Shown in pieces: positions 24,583 to 32,069 of a stretch of 64,000 nucleotides of DNA; the stretch's first letter is position 1, and each line of letters opens with the position of its first letter. Position numbers and translations under genes: made by a program. Source of the stretch: Candidatus Uhrbacteria bacterium. GTDB taxonomy: Bacteria; Patescibacteriota; Patescibacteriia; 2-12-FULL-60-25. The stretch lies in contig JACRQE010000006.1 in assembly GCA_016222815.1 (NCBI GenBank), forward strand, positions 62,001-126,000, in the 5' to 3' direction. A model generated the notes under the pieces. That model did no database searches, was not told the DNA's origin, and saw only the letters and a list, made by a program, of their open reading frames with translations.

Positions 24583-25263
24583 ATGCGCGTAATTGCCGTG
24601 ATTCCAGCCTTAAATGAGGCGGCGCGGATAGGGGAAACTGTCCAAAAAGTGAGGTCGTACGTGGACGGCGTGGTTGTGGTTGACGATGGATCGGTAGATG
24701 CCACGGCGGAAGCGGCCAGGGCGGACGGAGTGACAGTGCTTAAACATGTCATCAACCGCGGCCAGGGGGCGGGGCTCAAGACTGGGACAGAGGCGGCGCT
24801 TTTGCTCGGCGCGGATGTCGTCGTGCATATAGACGCTGACGGACAGCATGACCCGTCGTTTATCCCGGCGCTGGTCGAGCCCATCAAAGCGGGTGACGCG
24901 GATGTGGTCATGGGTTCGAGGTTCATGGGGCTGCAGGCGGTGGGGGTGCCTTTCTCGCGCAAGCTCCTGCACCGCGCCATCAGGATCTTCAACTCTTTGG
25001 TCATGGGCATCCCGCGAAAACTCACGGATCCGCAGAGCGGTTTGCGCGCCATGAACGATAAAGCGGCACGCAATCTGGACTTCAAACAGGATCGCATGGC
25101 GCATTGCTCCGAACTCCTGCGTCTCATCACGCGGTCAGATCTGCGTTGGCAGGAGGTGCCGGTGAGGGTCGTATACTCCGAAGACACTCTGGCGAAAGGC
25201 AACAAGAATATGGATGCGGTGAAGATAGCGTGGCAGTTGTTGTTGGGTATGTTTGATAGATAA
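24583..25263 (+). CDS. Polyprenyl-phosphate glycosyltransferase, DPM1-like GT2
   Basis: A 226-residue GT-A protein: VIAVIPALNEAARIGETV, VVVDDGSVDATAE, and the metal-binding HIDADGQHDP near residue 86, then GSRFMG and LTDPQSGLRAM, characteristic of dolichyl-phosphate-mannose-synthase-like enzymes that charge polyprenyl phosphate with a sugar. The DUF2304 membrane protein three bases downstream is a common partner of this subfamily and probably helps anchor it. The start is fixed by a leaderless promoter. Confidence 0.85.
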   Translation: MRVIAVIPALNEAARIGETVQKVRSYVDGVVVVDDGSVDATAEAARADGVTVLKHVINRGQGAGLKTGTEAALLLGADVVVHIDADGQHDPSFIPALVEPIKAGDADVVMGSRFMGLQAVGVPFSRKLLHRAIRIFNSLVMGIPRKLTDPQSGLRAMNDKAARNLDFKQDRMAHCSELLRLITRSDLRWQEVPVRVVYSEDTLAKGNKNMDAVKIAWQLLLGMFDR

Positions 25264-25265
25264 AT

Positions 25266-25607
25266 ATGCTAATCCAAATCGTTTTGATCGCCATCTTGCT
25301 CGGCGCGCTGTACGTGACGTGGAAGCGTTCGAGGCAGAACGTCATCACGCCGCCCGAAGCCGTGTTGTGGAGCTTGCTGTGGATCGGCGCTGGAGTCGTC
25401 ATCGCGTTGCCGCAGACGGCTACGTTAGCCGCGAACTTCTTTGGCGTAGGCCGCGGGTCGGATTTCGTGATTTACGGTTCCGTGGTGCTGCTCTTCGTGC
25501 TGATATTCAAGATCTTCATCGCCCTCGACCGCGTGGAACGGAAAATCACGGATCTGGTGCGGCGCGATGCGTTGCGGGATTTGCCGAAACATGAACGGAA
25601 AGATTGA
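25266..25607 (+). CDS. DUF2304 small membrane protein
   Basis: A 113-residue protein with three hydrophobic helices (residues about 2-18, 35-55 and 68-87) and the family stretch ITPPEAVLWSLLWIGAG followed by ALPQTATLAANFFGVGR and a basic C-terminal tail. DUF2304 genes (PF10066) often follow DPM1-like glycosyltransferases, as here, and may be membrane anchors or co-factors of the sugar-lipid synthase. The function is otherwise unknown. Confidence 0.8.
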   Translation: MLIQIVLIAILLGALYVTWKRSRQNVITPPEAVLWSLLWIGAGVVIALPQTATLAANFFGVGRGSDFVIYGSVVLLFVLIFKIFIALDRVERKITDLVRRDALRDLPKHERKD

Positions 25608-26676
25608 ACCACGAGTGGACGTCATCGTCCTGCTCTTCAAGAACGCGCAATTCATGCCGGCGTTGTTTTCGGGTTTTGCCGAACTTGATTATCCGCGCGA
25701 AAAAATAACTTTGCATCTGGTGGATAACGGACCGGAAGATGGATCGTTGGTCGAAGCGCGACGGCAAATCTCGGAGCTTTCGGATAAGCTGCCACAGATA
25801 GTCGTCCACGAACCGGGGAAAAATACGGGATTCACGGGCGGGAACAATCTGGTGACGCGCGAACTCCTGGCTTGTCCCGGCGAATATATTTATCTCTTGA
25901 ATGGAGATGCGACATTCGAGCCGACGGCGTTGAAAGAGGCGGTGGAAGCCGCGGAGAACGATTTGAAGATTGGCGCAGTACAATCGCTTTTGGTGCTGCA
26001 GCAGAATCCAGATGAGATAAATTCGGAAGGAAATGCGCTCCATTATCTAGGATTCGGTTATTGCCTTGGGTACCACAAGAGGCGTACGGAAGCGCCGAAG
26101 GACGTCGTGGACATCGCATATCCTTCCGGCGCCGGCGTGCTGTTGCGGAACAGCGTGTTGGAAAAGGTCGGATTATTCGACGAGGCACTGATTGCGTACC
26201 ACGAGGATTTGGATTTGGGCTGGCGTATCCGGTTGGCCGGTTACCGCGTTGTTTTGGCGCCGCGGAGCGTTGTCAGGCATTATTATGAATTCTCCCGTTC
26301 CATCTCCAAGTGGTATTTGATGGAGCGCAACCGGATGATTGTGTTGTTCAAGAATTACAAGATCGCTACGCTCGTTTGGCTTTTGCCGCAGCTCGTCGCG
26401 TCCGAAGCGGCGCTTCTCGTCTTCGCTATCGTGAAAGGCTGGTGGAGTGATAAGCTGCGCGTCTATGGTTATATGCTCAAGCCATCGACCTGGAAATATG
26501 TCGGTGAGGAGCGGCGTAAAGTGAACGGATTGCGGAAAGCCAAAGACAGAAAGATCCTGGAGCTGACCGTACCGACCATTGCTTACCAGGACGTGGAAAG
26601 CTGGCCGGTCAAGGTTTTTCTGAATCCTGTGGGCAAAGTTTTGCATTGGCTGACCAGGGTCGTGGTTTTTTGGTGA
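25591..26676 (+). CDS. Family 2 glycosyltransferase, rhamnosyltransferase-like
   Basis: A 361-residue protein from the ATG at 25591 (MNGKIEPRVDVIVLLFKN), chosen over 25567 because the first eight codons are not family-like; it overlaps DUF2304 by 17 bases. Motifs: LHLVDNGPEDGS, NTGFTGGNN, YIYLLNGDATFEP (metal-binding NGD), GAGVLLRNSVLEKVGLFDE and YHEDLDLGWRIRLAGYRV near residue 205, a GT2 acceptor-side signature. A hydrophobic segment near residue 270 may touch the membrane. It likely adds a sugar to a surface glycan. Confidence 0.83.
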   Translation: MNGKIEPRVDVIVLLFKNAQFMPALFSGFAELDYPREKITLHLVDNGPEDGSLVEARRQISELSDKLPQIVVHEPGKNTGFTGGNNLVTRELLACPGEYIYLLNGDATFEPTALKEAVEAAENDLKIGAVQSLLVLQQNPDEINSEGNALHYLGFGYCLGYHKRRTEAPKDVVDIAYPSGAGVLLRNSVLEKVGLFDEALIAYHEDLDLGWRIRLAGYRVVLAPRSVVRHYYEFSRSISKWYLMERNRMIVLFKNYKIATLVWLLPQLVASEAALLVFAIVKGWWSDKLRVYGYMLKPSTWKYVGEERRKVNGLRKAKDRKILELTVPTIAYQDVESWPVKVFLNPVGKVLHWLTRVVVFW

Positions 26677-26677
26677 T

Positions 26678-27817
26678 ATGAAAGTACTCCATCTCTCATG
26701 CGTGGCGCCGCCCCAAATTGGGGGCATCGGCAAAGTCGCAGCCCAAGAGGTTGGGCTTTTACGCGCTCGCGGTGTGGAGGCGGAGTTGGTTTCGGTTGTA
26801 GGGGCGCGGTTTCCGCGCCCAGGGCTGGGAGACCCAGCCCCTACGGAATACATCAAATTCCTGCCAACATTGTGGCAGATCGGTAACGCGTCGATGATCG
26901 CACCATGGAAGCTGTTGCCATATCTCAAGCGGGCTGACGTCGTGCATCTGCATTATCCTTTTTACGGCACTGACCTGGAGATAGACTTCTTCAAATTTTT
27001 AGGCGCCATAAAAAAGTTGGTCGTGACTTTGCATATGGACGCGGATGTCAGCGGCTGGCGCGGTGCGGTTAACCGTGTCCATCGCCACACCCTGCAGGAG
27101 CTCGTACTTCATTCGGCCGATGCGCTGCTGGTCAGTTCGCTCGATTATGCGGAGCACTCGTCGTACAAAAAATTCATCATGTCGCCGAAGATGCATGAAC
27201 TGCCGTTCGGTGTGGATGAGGAGAGGTTCGCACCAGGTGAAAGGAATCCGGCGAAGTTCGGAATACCGTCGGACGCGAAAGTCGTGACTTTCGTCGGGGG
27301 CATGGATAAGCCGCATGCTTTCAAGGGCGTGGACGTTTTGCTTAAAGCATTCAAACAGTTGCCGCAGAATACCTGGATGGTTTTGGGAGGCGAGGGCGAA
27401 TTGCGTCCGGAGTTCGAGAAGCTTGCGAATGAGCTCGGTGTCGCGGATCGCGTAAAGTTTGTGGGTCGAGTAGCGGAAAAGGATTTGCCGGACGTGTATC
27501 GAGTCGGCGATGTGTTCGCGTTCCCGTCCACCTCGGGCGCTGAAGCGTTCGGGTTGGTGGCTTTGGAGGCTCAGGCGTGCGGTGTGCCGGTCGTGGCTTC
27601 GGATTTGCCGGGTGTGCGCACCGTAGTCGAAGACCGGGTAACGGGATTGCTGACGCCGGCGGGGAACGTGGATGAATTGGCGGCGCATCTGCGTTTAATC
27701 TTGGAAAATCATGGGATGAGGGATGAGATGGGAACCGCGGCGCGCAAAAGAGTCTTGGAGAAATTCACTTGGACGAAGCATGTAGAGGGGTTGATGGAAA
27801 TTTATGAAAATATCTGA
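26678..27817 (+). CDS. Family 4 glycosyltransferase with an in-frame palindromic insert
   Basis: A 379-residue GT-B protein. N-domain: VLHLSCVAPPQIGGIGKVAA. C-domain: VVTFVGGMDKPHAFKGVDVL, LGGEGELRPEFE, and the donor-binding EAFGLVALEAQACGVPVVAS (EX7E) near residue 290. Residues about 41-56 (GARFPRPGLGDPAPTE) do not look like a GT4 sequence and are encoded by a double-hairpin repeat at 26798-26845. The insert sits between an early beta strand and the next helix, where a surface loop would tolerate it. It begins at a TGA-T-ATG junction. Confidence 0.85.
   Translation: MKVLHLSCVAPPQIGGIGKVAAQEVGLLRARGVEAELVSVVGARFPRPGLGDPAPTEYIKFLPTLWQIGNASMIAPWKLLPYLKRADVVHLHYPFYGTDLEIDFFKFLGAIKKLVVTLHMDADVSGWRGAVNRVHRHTLQELVLHSADALLVSSLDYAEHSSYKKFIMSPKMHELPFGVDEERFAPGERNPAKFGIPSDAKVVTFVGGMDKPHAFKGVDVLLKAFKQLPQNTWMVLGGEGELRPEFEKLANELGVADRVKFVGRVAEKDLPDVYRVGDVFAFPSTSGAEAFGLVALEAQACGVPVVASDLPGVRTVVEDRVTGLLTPAGNVDELAAHLRLILENHGMRDEMGTAARKRVLEKFTWTKHVEGLMEIYENI
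26798..26845. repeat. Double-hairpin palindromic element inside a GT4 gene
   Basis: GTAGGGGCGCGG TTT CCGCGCCC forms one hairpin and GGGCTGGG AGA CCCAGCCCC the next, with outer edges GTAGGGGC and GCCCCTAC. It is read in frame without a stop. The element at 28955 has the same layout with different arm sequences. Confidence 0.8.
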
Positions 27818-27830
27818 TTGTAAGATTCCC

Positions 27831-27894
27831 CGGTTGAACCGTGGAATGACAGAAAAAAATTGTCGTCCCACGGCTTGACCGGGGGACCTTACCT
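27831..27894. repeat. Imperfect inverted repeat between two GT4 genes
   Basis: AAGATTCCCCGGTTGAACCG on the left pairs imperfectly with the right half, which ends CTTGACCGGGGGACCTT, with GAAAAAAATT between. The edges GGAATGACA and GTCGTCC match the repeat family at 23.2 and 31.9 kb. It could terminate transcription between 26678..27817 and the next gene. Confidence 0.65.
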
Positions 27895-27907
27895 AGTGAA
27901 TGTTTCT

Positions 27908-29083
27908 ATGAAAATCGCTGTCCTGACCAATGCTTATCCTCCGAAAGCCCAGGGCGGGGCTGGGCGGATTGCTTTTGAGTATACGAAGATACTCGAGGGT
28001 CTTGGGCATGAAGTGAAAGTTTGGGGCGCGGATGAAGAATTTTTTGAGTTGGGAAAGAAGTCGGCGTTGGCGCGGTTGTTTTTCCATCTTAAAGATTTAG
28101 GGGCGAAGAAGGATATTGTCGAGGATATGGCTACGTGGGAGCCGGAGGTTCTGTTTACGCATAATTTGACGGGGTGCGGATTTGGGACGGCGAGTTACTT
28201 AAAAAGGTCCTTCGACTCCGGCCCGCCAGACGGGCCTCGTTCAGGACGACGGTTGAAGTGGTTTCATGTTTTGCATGATGTCCAGCTACTCGAACCTTCG
28301 GGGCAGATCGTCTATGGCGAAAGCTTTGGTATTTTTAGGAAAGTTTGGCGGTGGAAATGGGCGTGGTTGAGGAAGATGAGTTTAGGCGAGCCAGATGTCG
28401 TGATTTCTCCGACAAAGTGGCTGATGGAACAGCATGAGAAGTATGGTTTCTTTAAGAGGTCGAAGAAGGTCGTGGTGCCGAATCCGGTTCGTCGTTCCGG
28501 AGATCTCTCGACGGAGTCTATCCCGCACTCAGATGCGGGACTCGAGACGACAAGAGATGAGAAACAGATACTTTTCGTCGGCCGATTGGATAGCGATAAG
28601 GGGATTGATTTATTACTGGAGGCTTGGCCGGAGCTAAAGAAGATCTCCGAGAGCCTGGTCGTCGTCGGCGGTGGGTTGCGGTTGGAGGATTTTAAAAAAC
28701 AATTCCCGGAAGTCGAATTCAAGGGAGAGCTCGCGTCCGAAGAAGTCCTGAAAACCATGGCGCAGAGCGGTGTGCTTGTCGTCCCGTCACTTGTCATGGA
28801 AAACCAGCCTACGGTCATCCTGGAGGGCTTGGCGTGCGGCTGTAAGGTCGTGGCCTCTGACGTCGGAGGGGTCAGAGAGACGTTGGGGGAGGCGGGATGG
28901 ATTTTTAAACCGGGGTCGTCGGACGACCTGGTTAGAGCGGTGAGGGAGGCGATGGTTGGTAGGGGCGACGCATGCGTCGCCCAGGGCAAGGCGTGCCTTG
29001 CCCCTACGCAGACAATTTTGAAACGTCACGATCCCGGAATCGTGGCCGGTGTCCTCGCGGGTTTGCTCAAATCGAATTTGTAG
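27908..29083 (+). CDS. Family 4 glycosyltransferase carrying three palindromic inserts
   Basis: A 391-residue GT-B protein from the ATG at 27908 (MKIAVLTNAYPPKAQGGAGR); the longer track ORF starts inside a repeat. C-domain motifs: ILFVGRLDSDKGIDLLLEAW, VVVGGGLRLEDF, VVPSLVMENQPTVILEGLAC, VVASDVGGVRETLG. Three stretches look foreign and are palindromic at DNA level: KRSFDSGPPDGPRSGRRLK near residue 100, DLSTESIPHSDAGLETTR near 200, and VGRGDACVAQGKACLAPTQ near 350. Its last 58 bases overlap the convergent membrane-protein gene. Removing the inserts would leave a normal GT4. Confidence 0.8.
   Translation: MKIAVLTNAYPPKAQGGAGRIAFEYTKILEGLGHEVKVWGADEEFFELGKKSALARLFFHLKDLGAKKDIVEDMATWEPEVLFTHNLTGCGFGTASYLKRSFDSGPPDGPRSGRRLKWFHVLHDVQLLEPSGQIVYGESFGIFRKVWRWKWAWLRKMSLGEPDVVISPTKWLMEQHEKYGFFKRSKKVVVPNPVRRSGDLSTESIPHSDAGLETTRDEKQILFVGRLDSDKGIDLLLEAWPELKKISESLVVVGGGLRLEDFKKQFPEVEFKGELASEEVLKTMAQSGVLVVPSLVMENQPTVILEGLACGCKVVASDVGGVRETLGEAGWIFKPGSSDDLVRAVREAMVGRGDACVAQGKACLAPTQTILKRHDPGIVAGVLAGLLKSNL
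28201..28258. repeat. Palindromic element inside a GT4 gene (first insert)
   Basis: AAGGTCCTTCGACTCCGG...GGACGACGG carries the inner hairpin GGCCCGCCAGACGGGCC. Its edges AAGGTCCTTCG and GGACGAC match the intergenic repeats at 23.2, 31.9 and 50.2 kb. The reading frame stays open through it. Confidence 0.72.
28496..28555. repeat. Palindromic element inside a GT4 gene (second insert)
   Basis: GATCTCTCGACGGAGTC, then the hairpin CCCGCACTCAGATGCGGG, then ACTCGAGACGACAAGAG. The CTCTCGAC...CTCGAGA(C/T)GACA edges match the intergenic element at 36187. It is in frame without a stop. Confidence 0.6.
28955..29008. repeat. Double-hairpin palindromic element inside a GT4 gene (third insert)
   Basis: GTAGGGGCGACGC/GCGTCGCCC followed by GGGCAAGGC/GCCTTGCCCC and TACG: the same two-hairpin layout as 26798, with different arms. 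It lies just before the 3' overlap with the convergent gene. Confidence 0.8.
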
Positions 29084-31182
29084 ACTTTAAGGGAGTGGCC
29101 TGGGTTTTTTGTGGTGTCGCCGATGGTCCATTCGCCGTCTGCGATGATCGAGAGAGTCTCGGCCGTGTTTATTGCGTTCCACCAATAATCGTTCAGGACG
29201 ACGTAAACAAGTTTCGTGCCGCCAAGCGCACCGGCGTCCGAGACGGTGTCGCGCGTGGGTTCTTTGTAGGTCATGCGCAGGTACAGGTCGTAGAGCGGAC
29301 CGCTGGTGGGGATGGGATAGTAGAAAATTTGGTCGTGATAACGCTTGAAACCGAATTGGACCACGGCTGCGGCAGATACGCTTTGGTTGGCCAGGACCGT
29401 GTAGGGTTGTCGTTCGGCATCGCGGTCGATGGTGCGCACGGCTTCGAGATCAGCTTGGCCCACGCTCCAACCCCGGCCTGTGACCAAGGCGTCGTTGCGC
29501 GGCAGGGCGTCGTAGGTCAGGGCGGCAGAAGCGGCGAGCAATAACGTCAGCAAGGCTGTGCCCAAGAGCGGCGGACCGCGTCTTACGCGTCCAAGGATTT
29601 TTGATAACGCAGGCAAAGCGGCGGCGGCCAGGAGCATGTTGGCCATGATCCACAAACGGTCAGCGTAGCTCGAGCGTTCGTATTCGATGAGGAAAGCGAA
29701 TTCGCCCGTGGCTTTGAGCACGGTCGAAGCCAGGATGAAAAGGAAAGCCGAAACCATGAGCAGGATGGCGTGGCCGCGTTCGTCATCCTTGGCCGCGAAG
29801 ACCGAGCCCACGGAGGCCAGGAGCAGGATGGCGGAAACGGAATGCGCGATGAGCGATGACCACGACGGCCAGAGCGCGAAGTGGTTGCCGATCCAGGGCA
29901 GGAGATTTTTGCCGAGCTCCAACCACGGCTGGGAGTTGAACAAGGCGTTCAAGTCCCAGTTGATCTGCGTGCCGCCCCTCAATCCCAGGACATAGAACAT
30001 GGCTGGGACGGCGCAGGCCGAACCAACGACTGTGAGCCAGGCTAAGATTTGCCGCGTGCGGAACAAGCGCATGTTCTTCTTGGGCCAGAACGAGAGGGCA
30101 AGCACGACCAGGAAGAACGGGACGCCGGCCAGCGGATGTACGGCTACGCTCCAGGCGGCGAGGATGATGCCAGGGATAGGTGAAACGTAGCCGTCAAAAC
30201 GACCGCGCACCAGGATAACGGCGGCGAGGCCGAGGAGATAGGCGAAGGATTGGGGCGTGGTGGCGATGAAGGGCGCGAGCGGCAAGAGGAGCAGGGTGGC
30301 AGGCAACAGGACGGCGTCGGATTTCCGGCGGCCGAGATAGACGGCCAAGGCCAAAAGAATGGCGGCGCCGAAGGGCACGAGCCAGCGGTCAACCTGGTCC
30401 AGAGGCAGGTCCAAAAGGCGGTGGAGCCAGGTGGTGAATACATATTGGCCCATGTAGTACAGCGGTTTGGGCGAGAGCGTGCCGGTCTCGAGGATGATTT
30501 TTTCTGACGCGATGTGCAAAAATCCGTCAAAGCCGAAACCGATGCGATAGACCAAAGGCACGATGGCCGTGGTGGCGAATATCGCGAGCGCAGTCTGGAT
30601 GGCGGTGAGCGCGCGGCTTTTGACGACCCAGGCCGAAACGATCACGGCCAACCAACCCAGGGCCACGGCTAACAGCGTCCCCGGTGGGAGCAACGGCCAC
30701 GGGGTGCGGATGGAGTCGGATGTCGAGGCTGATGAAGCGCCCTGGAGCACGAAGTACAAGGCAGCGGATGAGCAGGCCAAGAGTAGGATGCCGCGCAAGA
30801 TGCGCTTGGAGTCGAAGATGAGCGGTTCGGGACCTTCGTCATCCTGCGGTTCGGGCATGAAAGCGGCGAGGGTGTGGCAAATGCCCATGGCCGCGATCAT
30901 GGTCCAGATGTCGGTTTCGATGCCGAGCGTGCCGTTCAGGTAGAACCAGGCGGTCTGGACCAAAGCTACGACCGTGGCATAGGTGATTAGGCCAAGGGCC
31001 GTGCCTGACATCCAGCGGGATTTGGGACAAAAGCGCTTGCCCAGGATGTAGGCCGGGAACAAGACGGCAAAGAAGGTCAGGAATTGGGCCAGGATGACGA
31101 CCGGCAAGGGGATTATTTTGGTAATCGTAAAAATACCGGTGATGACCAGGCCGGCCAGCAGGTCCTTGAGTTTTTCGTCCAT
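29026..31182 (-). CDS. Large polytopic membrane protein, possible glycosyltransferase-like
   Basis: A 718-residue protein with about fifteen hydrophobic helices over residues 1-560 and a soluble C-terminal part (about 570-718, with RTIDRDAERQPYTVLANQSV). This layout resembles GT-C-type polyprenyl-dependent glycosyltransferases or oligosaccharide ligases, but I see no firm catalytic motif. VDRWLVPFGAAILLALAVYL and ALSFWPKKNMRLFRTRQIL are typical of the alternating TM pattern. Its 3' end overlaps the convergent GT4 gene by 58 bases, and it is divergent from the CDP-alcohol transferase with a palindromic shared promoter. Confidence 0.55.
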   Translation of the reverse strand: MDEKLKDLLAGLVITGIFTITKIIPLPVVILAQFLTFFAVLFPAYILGKRFCPKSRWMSGTALGLITYATVVALVQTAWFYLNGTLGIETDIWTMIAAMGICHTLAAFMPEPQDDEGPEPLIFDSKRILRGILLLACSSAALYFVLQGASSASTSDSIRTPWPLLPPGTLLAVALGWLAVIVSAWVVKSRALTAIQTALAIFATTAIVPLVYRIGFGFDGFLHIASEKIILETGTLSPKPLYYMGQYVFTTWLHRLLDLPLDQVDRWLVPFGAAILLALAVYLGRRKSDAVLLPATLLLLPLAPFIATTPQSFAYLLGLAAVILVRGRFDGYVSPIPGIILAAWSVAVHPLAGVPFFLVVLALSFWPKKNMRLFRTRQILAWLTVVGSACAVPAMFYVLGLRGGTQINWDLNALFNSQPWLELGKNLLPWIGNHFALWPSWSSLIAHSVSAILLLASVGSVFAAKDDERGHAILLMVSAFLFILASTVLKATGEFAFLIEYERSSYADRLWIMANMLLAAAALPALSKILGRVRRGPPLLGTALLTLLLAASAALTYDALPRNDALVTGRGWSVGQADLEAVRTIDRDAERQPYTVLANQSVSAAAVVQFGFKRYHDQIFYYPIPTSGPLYDLYLRMTYKEPTRDTVSDAGALGGTKLVYVVLNDYWWNAINTAETLSIIADGEWTIGDTTKNPGHSLKVYKFDLSKPARTPATIPGS

Positions 31183-31189
31183 AAGCGCT

Positions 31190-31208
31190 CATAATGTAGC
31201 ACATTATG
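31190..31208. promoter_or_regulatory. Perfect 19-bp palindrome forming a shared divergent promoter
   Basis: CATAATGT AGC ACATTATG fills most of the 23-base gap between the divergent starts at 31182 and 31206 and overlaps the second ATG. Read either way it offers CATAAT as a -10 box; on the plus strand TTGAGT lies 18 bases upstream. Confidence 0.55.
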
Positions 31209-31796
31209 AATTCACTGATGACTAATGAGAACGTGAAGGTTTTTTGGCACGATAAAGTCTTGAGATATACGGTCTTGCGACTTATCCCCAAGGACATCCA
31301 CCCTAACCATCTGACAGTACTAAGGGTCATACTGACGCCTTTCGTCCTGTATTACCTGTGGCTGGAGAAGTGGGAGGTTTGCGTGCCGCTCTTTTTGTTC
31401 GCGGCCCTGACCGATCTGTTGGACGGGTCGCTGGCGCGTACGCGTAAGTTAATAACCATGTGGGGCACGGTGGCGGATCCGATCGCGGACAAGATGCTCA
31501 TCGGGTCGGTCGTGATCCTGTTCGTGGCCAAGGAGGTCAACGTCTACTTCGCCGCGGTCATCGTATTGGTCGAGCTGGCCATCGCAATCACGGCCGTAGT
31601 GCGCAGGTTGCGCCATCAGCCGTTCATCAGCGCGAATTGGTACGGAAAAATCAAGATGCTCCTGCAGGTCATCGGCGTGACGACATTGCTCGTGGCACGC
31701 TGGTCAGGGGTGGATATGATGGTGCCGTTCTCCATCGGCACGCTGTCCATCGCCATCGTGTTCGCGCTGATGTCGCTGTATACATACGGGTTGTAA
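31206..31796 (+). CDS. CDP-alcohol phosphatidyltransferase (PgsA-like)
   Basis: A 196-residue membrane protein with the full CDP-alcohol phosphotransferase motif DGSLARTRKLITMWGTVADP followed by IADK (D-G-x2-A-R-x8-G-x3-D-x3-D, residues about 75-98), followed by four hydrophobic helices. PgsA joins CDP-diacylglycerol to glycerol-3-phosphate in phosphatidylglycerol synthesis; other members use inositol or related alcohols. A phospholipid role is plausible in a genome of this type that may take up fatty acids. It starts at the palindromic divergent promoter with a leader of only a few bases. Confidence 0.82.
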   Translation: MNSLMTNENVKVFWHDKVLRYTVLRLIPKDIHPNHLTVLRVILTPFVLYYLWLEKWEVCVPLFLFAALTDLLDGSLARTRKLITMWGTVADPIADKMLIGSVVILFVAKEVNVYFAAVIVLVELAIAITAVVRRLRHQPFISANWYGKIKMLLQVIGVTTLLVARWSGVDMMVPFSIGTLSIAIVFALMSLYTYGL

Positions 31797-31845
31797 ATTT
31801 TGTCATCCCGAGATCAGACCCGGGATCCAGAAATAAAAGCAAACT

Positions 31846-32007
31846 GTCGTCCTCCCCGGAGGGGTCGCACGGGACGTGCGAGAGCGAAGCGAAGGACCTT
31901 CTGATTAGTACACCTAGCGAGACGCCCGCATCCCGTGGGCGGTTTTAATTTGAAGGTCCTTCGCTTCGCTCTCCCTCCTCCGTCGGGACCCTTGCGGGAG
32001 GACGACA
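31846..32007 (-). repeat. Composite dispersed repeat, copy B (inverted relative to copy A)
   Basis: Both ends carry the GTCGTCCTCCC...AAGGTCCTTCGC unit facing inward, around a core whose reverse complement reads AAACCGCCCACGGGATGCGG and CGTCTCGCTAGGTGT, close to copy A at 23241. It occupies the gap before the 32070 gene, and explains why the track ORF 31935 is too long. Just upstream, 31801-31830 is a separate GTCATCCCGAGATCA/CCCGGGAT repeat fragment. Confidence 0.75.
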
Positions 32008-32069
32008 TTTTTTATTTCCGGATGGTTGCCGCGGATGTATACTTACGGTCGTTAAAACTAAAACCAATT

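Noticed and set aside
24510-25205. N-terminal two thirds of the 363-residue minus ORF
   Set aside because: Antisense to the DPM1-like gene; the true gene begins at 24509 with a Shine-Dalgarno site and promoter.
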